Assembly (NCBI GenBank): GCA_023664305.1
Contig: JAMPFT010000009.1
Coordinates: 1 to 64,000, forward strand
Origin: a bacterium
GTDB taxonomy: Bacteria > Bacillota > Clostridia > Lachnospirales > Lachnospiraceae
DNA: 64,000 bases
Reading direction: 5' to 3'
In this document: piece after piece, positions 57,741 to 64,000 of the stretch
Position numbering within the stretch: position 1 is the first letter of the stretch
Layout: every line of letters begins with the position of its first letter
Translations under genes and position numbers: made by a program
Notes under the pieces: generated by a model
The model's database searches: none
What the model was told of the DNA's origin: nothing
The model's input: only the letters and a program-made list of their open reading frames with translations

Positions 57741-59942
57741 CTATTCCTTCCAATAGATCTCTATCACGTCGCCGTCCTTAAGCGGCTCCATGTACTCCGC
57801 GTTCCTCCCGTTTAAGGTTGTCACGATGCTCCGTCCGGCGGAAGCGTTTAAATCAAAATCAATGTAGGAAAACACATCCACATACACATAGCTTGTCTTC
57901 CCCTTCATCACCACGGGAAGCCTGTTGACAGTGACCGCCAGATTCACCGGACCGGCGGACATCTCCTGCTCCTGCGCCATCCCGTCCACTCCCGTACTTC
58001 CTCCCGGGCCGGACGCGCTTCCCGCTGCTTCCGCATTCTCTCCGGAATCTGCCGCGCTTTTCGGCGCCGCCGTGTCCTCTCCAAAGCCCGCGTCATTTCC
58101 GGTCTGCGTCTGTCTTGCCGTCTCTTTCGCGGCACGCCGCTGCATTGCTTCTTCCTCCGTCTCCTCCTCCAGATCCGCGAAGGATACTTCCACATTCATA
58201 TCCCAGCTCAGCGTGAAATTCTCATAAATTTTCGTGTCCGGCCTCGCAGGCGTATCGTTGACCAGAATCCTTCCGCCCAAAGGCACGTCCATAAATTCCG
58301 CCACCTCTCTCACCGTGTAAAAATTCTGGACCCTGATATCGTCGCCCTCCCGGATGGCGTAAAATTCGTTTTCCAGCTTTCCGTTGACGGATGCCGTCTT
58401 GGGAAGGTCAATCCTCGTTCCCAGGACGGAAACATGCAGGCATTCCGTCAGCTCCGGCAGTCTGCCCAGTTCCAGCGCGGCGGCGTCTCCCGCCGTAGAC
58501 GGCGTCACCTCGATATGATCGCCATTACGGATCAGGCTGTAGATGTCAGCCTGTTCCCCGTTTACCCGGATCACCGCGGCCTCTCCCTGGACGCCTCTCA
58601 CGATGCGCTGTTTGCCGTTTACCGTAAAGGTCAGCGCCCTGCCGCGCTTCGGGAACAGCTCCTCGTTGGTAAATTCGGACTGCACCGCCGCGTCCGCAAC
58701 GGACAGCTTTCCGTTGTCATACAGCTTCACCCGCTTTTCGTTAAATTCCACAAAGATAAAATTGTTGCTCTGCTCATAGTAGCTTAAGCAGATTCCGATC
58801 GGCGTCACCATCATGGAATCCCTGCGGGGGTTCTCCACCTCAAATTCGATGGACTGCATGACCTCCTGTCCGCGGATTGCCACACGTTCCCTGACAATAT
58901 CCAGTTCCTCCGCAAGCGCGTCCGTGTAGCCGGGTATCATACCGCCGCCCCCTACCACAAATACGGCGCTTACCGATCTGTCCCCGTTCAGTTCCCGGAT
59001 ACAGGCGGCAACCTGCTTTGTCATTTCCCGCACATGATCTCTCAGGGCAGCCTCCACCTCCCCAGCCGTAATCACCTGAGTCAGCCCCATGATATCCTGA
59101 TACTCTATCTTTTCCTGCTGTCCCGCCTGCCGCTTGATGTACTCCGCGGTGTCAAAATCCACAAGACAGTGCTGCACCAGAATATCCGTCAGACTGTCCC
59201 CGGCCACGGGTATCATGCCGTAGGCCGTAATGGTCCCCTCCTTTGTGATAGAGATATCGCTGGTGCCTGCCCCGACGTCCACCAGCGCCATATTCAGCAT
59301 ACGGAACTTTTCCGGGATGGCAAGCTGAATCGCCGCGATCGGCTCCAGCGTCAGATTCGCCACATGGAGCCCCGCGATCTCCACCGCCCGATACAGCCCG
59401 TCCACCACGTCGTCCGGCAGGAAGGTGGCGATCAGGTCCACCGCCATGTTTTTCACCTTATGCTCCGTCAGGTTCCCGATCTGATAGCCGTTCATATAAT
59501 ACCGTATGGGCGTATAGCCCACACAGTAAAATCTGATGTCCGTATCGTTTACCTTTAAAAACTCCTCATAGGCCCTCTCCACGCCGAGAGTGGTAAGAGA
59601 ATACACATCCTCCTCCGTGACCACATGCTCCTCGTCAAAATCCTGCTCCGCGTGGGTGGTAACGGTGCGCAGCACGCGTCCCGCCGCCGCAATACACACC
59701 TCCGTCAGCTTCCTGCCCAGATCCTCCTCCAACTGCTCCTTCACGGAAACGATGGTCTGTCCCACCTTGCCGATGTCATGGATCTGTCCGTCCAGCATGG
59801 ATCTGGTCTCGTGCTCCCTGGAACGCTGAGCCAGCACATGAAATCTCCCGTTGCTCAAATATCCCACCGTTCCCACAATGCTCCTGGTCCCGATGTCCAG
59901 CCCGAATACCAACTGCCCCTGTCCTTCTTTCACTCCCGCCAT
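57741..59942 (-). CDS. FtsA-like actin-fold protein with long C-terminal extension
   Basis: This 733-residue protein has the FtsA/MreB/PilM actin-like ATPase core in the first 390 residues: LVFGLDIGTRSIVGTVGYL, the phosphate-2 loop ALVDVGAGTSDISI and the adenosine loop FVVGGGGMIPGY. After it come about 340 residues of repeated small beta domains (each with a LFVN/ILVND-type pattern), a Ser/Gly/Ala/Glu-rich linker (about 605-660) and a final beta domain ending DVIEIYWKE. It is much longer than FtsA (about 420) and has no obvious C-terminal amphipathic anchor. A cytoskeletal or envelope role is inferred. Confidence 0.82.
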   Translation of the reverse strand: MAGVKEGQGQLVFGLDIGTRSIVGTVGYLSNGRFHVLAQRSREHETRSMLDGQIHDIGKVGQTIVSVKEQLEEDLGRKLTEVCIAAAGRVLRTVTTHAEQDFDEEHVVTEEDVYSLTTLGVERAYEEFLKVNDTDIRFYCVGYTPIRYYMNGYQIGNLTEHKVKNMAVDLIATFLPDDVVDGLYRAVEIAGLHVANLTLEPIAAIQLAIPEKFRMLNMALVDVGAGTSDISITKEGTITAYGMIPVAGDSLTDILVQHCLVDFDTAEYIKRQAGQQEKIEYQDIMGLTQVITAGEVEAALRDHVREMTKQVAACIRELNGDRSVSAVFVVGGGGMIPGYTDALAEELDIVRERVAIRGQEVMQSIEFEVENPRRDSMMVTPIGICLSYYEQSNNFIFVEFNEKRVKLYDNGKLSVADAAVQSEFTNEELFPKRGRALTFTVNGKQRIVRGVQGEAAVIRVNGEQADIYSLIRNGDHIEVTPSTAGDAAALELGRLPELTECLHVSVLGTRIDLPKTASVNGKLENEFYAIREGDDIRVQNFYTVREVAEFMDVPLGGRILVNDTPARPDTKIYENFTLSWDMNVEVSFADLEEETEEEAMQRRAAKETARQTQTGNDAGFGEDTAAPKSAADSGENAEAAGSASGPGGSTGVDGMAQEQEMSAGPVNLAVTVNRLPVVMKGKTSYVYVDVFSYIDFDLNASAGRSIVTTLNGRNAEYMEPLKDGDVIEIYWKE

Positions 59943-60550
59943 GTAAAAGCCTCCAGTTTTCTGTCTATCTGCCTGTAACTGTCCTCGAGCAGACCGCTGT
60001 TATCTATGACAAAGTCACAATGCTCCCTGAACTGCCGTTCCGAAAGCTGCTTTGACATAATGCCGTCTATCCTCTCCCCGCTGTAGCCCCTCGACTGCAA
60101 AAGCCTGCGCCTGCGCGTTTCTTCGTCCGCATAAATATACCACATCTCGTCCACAAGCCCGCTGTAGCCGCACTCGATCAGAAGCGCGGCCTCCACGAAA
60201 AAGAGCTCCGTCTCTTCCCTCTTCTTCGCGCTCTCATAACGCTTTAGCAGATATTCCCGCACCGCCGGGTGCAGGATCCCGTTTACGCGTTCCAAAAGTG
60301 CCTGGGAAGAAAATATTTTTTCCGCCATTCTCTGACGGTCGATCTGTCCGTCCCCTGCCAGGACATCCTCTCCCAACAGCTTCAGCAGAGCCAGATGGCA
60401 TTCCGTCCCCGGCTCCTTCACCTGATGGGCCACCTCGTCCGCCAGATAAATTTCACATTTATAGTGCTTTCCGATATAACGGAGGATTTCCGACTTTCCC
60501 GCGCCGATGCCGCCCGTGATTCCGATGAACAACGGTTTATTTCGCCTCAT
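59930..60550 (-). CDS. coaE: Dephospho-CoA kinase
   Basis: This 206-residue enzyme phosphorylates dephospho-CoA, the last step of coenzyme A synthesis. P-loop GITGGIGAGKSEIL at residues 10-23, followed by ADEVAHQV and the VEAALLIECG motif. It overlaps the polA stop by 14 bp and the next gene by 13 bp; GGGAG lies inside the end of polA. Confidence 0.95.
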   Translation of the reverse strand: MRRNKPLFIGITGGIGAGKSEILRYIGKHYKCEIYLADEVAHQVKEPGTECHLALLKLLGEDVLAGDGQIDRQRMAEKIFSSQALLERVNGILHPAVREYLLKRYESAKKREETELFFVEAALLIECGYSGLVDEMWYIYADEETRRRRLLQSRGYSGERIDGIMSKQLSERQFREHCDFVIDNSGLLEDSYRQIDRKLEAFTWRE

Positions 60551-63245
60551 ACCAGTTTTCTCCCGTATGCACGTCCGCCTCCAGCGTCACCGCCAGGTCT
60601 GCCGCAGCCTTCATGTTGTCCTCTAAAATGTGCCGCACCTGCTCTTCCTCCTCCAGCAGGGTCTCGATGACGAGCTCGTCATGCACCTGCAGGATCAGCT
60701 TCGACTTCAGATTCGCCTCCCGCAGCGCCCGCCACACCCTGATCATGGCAATCTTGATAATGTCCGCCGCCGTCCCCTGGATCGGAGAGTTCATCGCCAC
60801 CCGCTCCCCGAAGGATCTCTGCATAAAATTGGAGGAGGCAAGCTCCGGAACCGGTCTTCTTCTTCCAAACATGGTTTCGGCATATCCCTTTTCCCTGGCA
60901 TCCGCCACCAGCCGGTCCAAAAAAGCCTTTATGCCGGGATAGGTTTTAAAATACTGCTCGATATATTCCGCCGCTTCCTTCCTGCTGATGCTTAGATCCT
61001 GACTCAATCCGAAGGAGCTGATGCCGTAGACAATGCCGAAGTTCACCGCTTTCGCGTTGCGCCGCTGCAGGGCGGTCACCTCTTCAAACGGCGTGTGGAA
61101 CACCTTTGCCGCCGTAATCCTGTGAATATCCTGATCCGTCCGGTAGGCTTCGATCAGCTGTTCATCCCCGGACATATGAGCCAGCACCCGCAGTTCGATC
61201 TGCGAATAGTCCGCGTCCATAAACTCATAGCCTTCCCTGGGCACAAACACCTTACGGATCCTTCTGCCCAGCTCCATGCGCATGGGAATATTCTGCAGAT
61301 TGGGCTCCGTGGAGCTGATGCGCCCCGTCGCCGTGATGGTCTGGTTAAAGTTGGTATGAATCCTCCTGTCCTCCCCGATAAAGGCGGCAAGGCCGTCCGC
61401 GTAGGTGGATTTCAGCTTTGTCAGGCCCCTGTATTCCAGAATATCCTTTACAATCGGATAGTCCTCCGAAAGCTTTTCCAGCACGTCCGCCGCCGTGGAA
61501 TACCCCGTCTTCGTCTTCTTGCCTCCGGGTATGTGCATGGTTTCGAACAAAACCTCTCCCAGCTGCCTGGGCGAATTGATGTTAAAGTCCGTTCCCGCCT
61601 GGTCGTGAATGGAAGCCTCCAGCTCTCCGATTCTATCAATCAGCGCCTCCCCGTACTCCTTCAGCTCCTGACGCCGTACCTCGACGCCCTCCTTTTCCAT
61701 ATCGTACAACACCAGAGACAAAGGCATTTCCACATCCCGCATCAGGCGGTCCATGCCCGTCTCCTGCAGCTTTTTCTCCAAAACATCCGCCGCCGTCCGG
61801 GAGACATACGCCCCATAGCAGCAATACTGCGCAAACTGCTCCGGAAGACTTCCCGCGGCCTCGCTCATCCTGACTTTGCCCAAAATCTCCGTTTTCCCCG
61901 GGATCACCAGTCCCAGGTGCTCCATGGCGATGCTTTCCGGCTCATAATCGTTTTTCAGAGGGTTCAGAAGATAGGCCCCGATCAGGATGTCAAAATACCG
62001 ATCCGTATCGTCCTGCGCAAGAAAACCGTACTGACGCTTGATGTCAAAGGCCGCAATCCTCGCTCTCTCCGACAGCGCCCGGAGCCCCTCGCGGATCTCC
62101 TCCGCATTTTCCTCAGGAGTGTCAAAAAAGGACAACTGTTCGTTCTCTCTCGCCTGCTCCTTCACCGCAAGGAAGCAGGTTTCCTTCTCCGAAAAGCATA
62201 CCGCCACCCCCAGAAGTCTTCCCGCTCCCGCCGGCTTCGCCTCCTCTGTGGCAAAATAAACCCCGACCCGGCTTCCACTCTTAACCTTCCGGATTTTTTC
62301 AAGCAGCTCCTTTTGATTTTCCAGACAGACGAAGGTCTGCGCCAGCTCTGCGTCGCCGCCGTCCTTCTCTCCGCCCTCAAACCGATTCAGCATATTTTTA
62401 AATTCCAGCTGCTTAAACAAAAGATATGCCTCCGGCGTAAAAAAGCCTTCCGCCCTGGCCGCCTCATAGTCCAGCTCCACCTCGCTGTCAACGCGTATGG
62501 CGGCGAGAAGCCTGCTCAAGTCCGCCAGCGCCCTGTTTTCGATCAGCGACTCCCGGACGCTCTTTTTCGTGATTTCTTCCACATGGGCGTAAATATTTTC
62601 CAGGGAACCGTACTGTCCCATGAGCTCGGCCGCGGTCTTCTGCCCTACCTTGGGAACGCCGGGAATATTGTCCGACGTATCTCCCATCAGCGCCTTTAAG
62701 TCAATAAACTGAAGCGGCGTAACCCCGTAGGCCTTCACCACATCCTCAGGATAATAATCCTCTGTCTCGGTCTTTCCCTGCCTGGTCTTCGGGATCCGAA
62801 TCTTGATAAATTCATCCGCAATCTGCAAAAGATCCCTGTCGCCGGACACGAGCGAGACCTCCAGTCCGTCCGCTTCCGCCTTCTTGGCCAGCGTGCCCAG
62901 AATATCGTCCGCCTCCAGGCCCTCCCGCTCCACGATGGCCACACGCATGGCCCGCAGCACATCCTTCATCACCGGAACCTGTTCGCGCAGTTCCTCCGGC
63001 ATGGGCTTGCGCGTGCCTTTATACGCCCCGTACAGCTTATGCCGGAACGTGGGTGCGTGTACGTCAAAAGCCACCGCAAGATAATCCGGCTTTTCCTCCT
63101 CCAGTATTTTAAACAGTATATTGAGAAAACCGTACACCGCATTGGTGTGAAGTCCCTGGGCATTCGTCAGCTCCGGGACGCCGTAAAACGCCCTGTTTAA
63201 AATACTGTGTCCGTCTATCAGTACAAGCTTTTCACGCTTCTTCAT
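60537..63245 (-). CDS. polA: DNA polymerase I
   Basis: This 902-residue protein has an N-terminal 5'-3' exonuclease/flap domain (LVLIDGHSILNRAFYG, EREGLEADDILGTLA, GDRDLLQ), a central 3'-5' exonuclease-like domain in which the usual catalytic DxE is not visible (AAFDIKRQYGFLAQD), and a C-terminal polymerase domain (DADYSQIELRVLAHMSGDE, RRNAKAVNFGIVYGISSFGLS, ILQVHDELVIE). So it probably lacks proofreading, as in several Gram-positive Pol I. The ATG at 63245 is preferred; a GTG at 63257 is possible. Confidence 0.96.
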   Translation of the reverse strand: MKKREKLVLIDGHSILNRAFYGVPELTNAQGLHTNAVYGFLNILFKILEEEKPDYLAVAFDVHAPTFRHKLYGAYKGTRKPMPEELREQVPVMKDVLRAMRVAIVEREGLEADDILGTLAKKAEADGLEVSLVSGDRDLLQIADEFIKIRIPKTRQGKTETEDYYPEDVVKAYGVTPLQFIDLKALMGDTSDNIPGVPKVGQKTAAELMGQYGSLENIYAHVEEITKKSVRESLIENRALADLSRLLAAIRVDSEVELDYEAARAEGFFTPEAYLLFKQLEFKNMLNRFEGGEKDGGDAELAQTFVCLENQKELLEKIRKVKSGSRVGVYFATEEAKPAGAGRLLGVAVCFSEKETCFLAVKEQARENEQLSFFDTPEENAEEIREGLRALSERARIAAFDIKRQYGFLAQDDTDRYFDILIGAYLLNPLKNDYEPESIAMEHLGLVIPGKTEILGKVRMSEAAGSLPEQFAQYCCYGAYVSRTAADVLEKKLQETGMDRLMRDVEMPLSLVLYDMEKEGVEVRRQELKEYGEALIDRIGELEASIHDQAGTDFNINSPRQLGEVLFETMHIPGGKKTKTGYSTAADVLEKLSEDYPIVKDILEYRGLTKLKSTYADGLAAFIGEDRRIHTNFNQTITATGRISSTEPNLQNIPMRMELGRRIRKVFVPREGYEFMDADYSQIELRVLAHMSGDEQLIEAYRTDQDIHRITAAKVFHTPFEEVTALQRRNAKAVNFGIVYGISSFGLSQDLSISRKEAAEYIEQYFKTYPGIKAFLDRLVADAREKGYAETMFGRRRPVPELASSNFMQRSFGERVAMNSPIQGTAADIIKIAMIRVWRALREANLKSKLILQVHDELVIETLLEEEEQVRHILEDNMKAAADLAVTLEADVHTGENWYEAK

Positions 63246-63359
63246 TCCGCTCTCCACTCCTGTTTTTTCCCGATATGCCGCCTGCCGCGGCGCAGACCGC
63301 CAAAGCCGTACAGATATCCGCCCTGCGCAAATGCCGCCAAAGCCTGTGCGTTACCGCTT

Positions 63360-63680
63360 TTAAAGCAGGATCCAGAAAACGATCCCCGCCAGCATACAGA
63401 CCGCAAGAACCTCCAATGCGGTCCCGAGCCACACAAATCTGTCGCAGACCTTCAGCTTATGCACAGCCTCGTCGATCCTCTGGTCCAGCTCCTTCTGCAG
63501 TTCAAAGGTGCCGCCCTCCTCCAGCCTCTGGACGCCCTCCGTCACAAGGAACTGGATGACAAGCTCCTCCCGGCAATCTGCGCACTGCTCCATGTGCCCG
63601 CAAAACCTTTTTAAGGTCGGATAGTCCATCCTTCGGTCAATAAAATCCGTTATCAGCCTTTCAAACTCTTTACAATCCAT
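63360..63680 (-). CDS. Zinc-finger (zf-HC2-like) membrane protein
   Basis: This 106-residue protein has an N-terminal HC2 motif (FCGHMEQCADCREEL: His-x3-Cys-x2-Cys) and a C-terminal membrane segment (GTALEVLAVCMLAGIVFWILL). This is the layout of anti-sigma factors, but no ECF sigma gene is next to it. An accessory envelope sensor is equally possible. Confidence 0.75.
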   Translation of the reverse strand: MDCKEFERLITDFIDRRMDYPTLKRFCGHMEQCADCREELVIQFLVTEGVQRLEEGGTFELQKELDQRIDEAVHKLKVCDRFVWLGTALEVLAVCMLAGIVFWILL

Positions 63681-63689
63681 ACGCCTGCC

Positions 63690-64000
63690 CTATCCGATTT
63701 TATCCAAAGCCTGGGCAATGTCGGCGATCAGGTCATCCTGATCCTCGATGCCGCAGCTGATCCGGATCAGCTCCGCCGGCACGCCGGCCTCCTTCAGCTG
63801 CTCGTCCGTCATCTGACGGTGCGTGCTGGAGGCCGGATTCAGACAACAGGTGCGCGCATCCGCCACATGGGTCTCGATGGCTGCCAGACGCAGACTCTTC
63901 ATAAAGACGCCGGCGGCTTCCCTGCCGCCCTTCAGGCCAAAGGAAACCACGCCGCAGCTGCCGTTCGGCAGATATTTCTGCGCCAGCGCGTAGTACGGAT
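63690..64000 (-). CDS. O-acetylhomoserine sulfhydrylase family protein (N-terminus outside window)
   Basis: Only the C-terminal 103 residues are seen: PYYALAQKYLPNGSCGVVSF, then SLRLAAIETHVADARTCCLNP and ASSTHRQMTDEQLKEAGV, ending IAQALDKIG. This is the PLP-dependent Cys/Met-metabolism family, MetY-type (O-acetylhomoserine aminocarboxypropyltransferase/cysteine synthase). The gene starts beyond 64000. Confidence 0.85.
   Translation of the reverse strand, partial: PYYALAQKYLPNGSCGVVSFGLKGGREAAGVFMKSLRLAAIETHVADARTCCLNPASSTHRQMTDEQLKEAGVPAELIRISCGIEDQDDLIADIAQALDKIG

Noticed and set aside
61095..62699. 534-codon plus-strand frame inside polA
   Set aside because: Antisense shadow of the polymerase domain; no start signal and low-complexity composition.

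Overview
The window looks like a GC-rich chromosome segment from a Clostridia bacterium, most likely a Lachnospiraceae member. The host gene order is the classic Firmicutes one (ylxM-ffh-rpsP-khpA-rimM-trmD and rplS-rbgA-rnhB-ylqG-ylqH-yraN; yceD-rpmF, plsX-acpP-rnc-smc-ftsY; pta-ackA). Housekeeping genes are GC-rich and most lie on the minus strand with strong GGAGG-type ribosome binding sites. The family-level assignment is inference from gene content and protein flavour, not a database match.

Host region 1 (1-22030): a radical-SAM-like DUF512 protein (cut by the window edge) diverges from prs, a PRPP synthetase gene with a long, strongly structured 5' leader. Then come a two-component system, pgeF, yraN, the flagellar-export-like ylqH/ylqG pair, rnhB, two signal peptidases I flanking rbgA, and rplS. 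The usual trmD-rplS junction is interrupted at about 13.1-17.4 kb by a lower-GC insert (DUF308 membrane protein, AraC regulator, GntR/ABC module, remnant of a second AraC gene). The ribosome/SRP operon follows: a trmD-GNAT fusion, rimM, khpA, rpsP, ffh, ylxM.

Mobile region (22031-39203): a 17.2-kb AT-rich element is bounded by a perfect 34-bp direct repeat (attL 22031-22064, attR 39170-39203). The left repeat starts exactly on the -35 box of the ylxM-ffh promoter, so integration leaves that promoter intact. The left module holds a tyrosine integrase with a run of translationally coupled small genes and a Cro/CI-like divergent switch. The middle holds a type I toxin-antitoxin locus, a sigma-70-type factor and a full-length phage tape-measure protein. 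The right module holds a P22-gp3-like small terminase, a VapE-type helicase with a primase-like partner, iteron-like repeats, an excisionase-like protein and a divergent regulator. I see no capsid, portal, large terminase, tail-tube or lysis gene. The layout therefore resembles a phage satellite rather than an autonomous prophage, but with an unusual tape-measure gene under its own promoter and a possible attenuator. A second copy of the type I toxin-antitoxin locus begins about 15 bp outside attR.

Host region 2 (39204-64000): a YitT-family protein, a hairpin-rich spacer, ilvA, then ftsY-smc-rnc-acpP-plsX and rpmF-yceD (fatty-acid/ribosome/chromosome cluster), a C39-like peptidase, ackA-pta (acetate formation) divergent from tmcAL (acetate-consuming tRNA modification), a DUF711 protein with its ACT partner, an MBL-fold hydrolase, a large FtsA-like protein, coaE, polA, a small membrane zinc-finger protein, and the C-terminal end of a MetY-type sulfhydrylase.

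All functional names rest on motif and family recognition by eye; no searches were run. Promoters, terminators and RNA structures were found by inspection.
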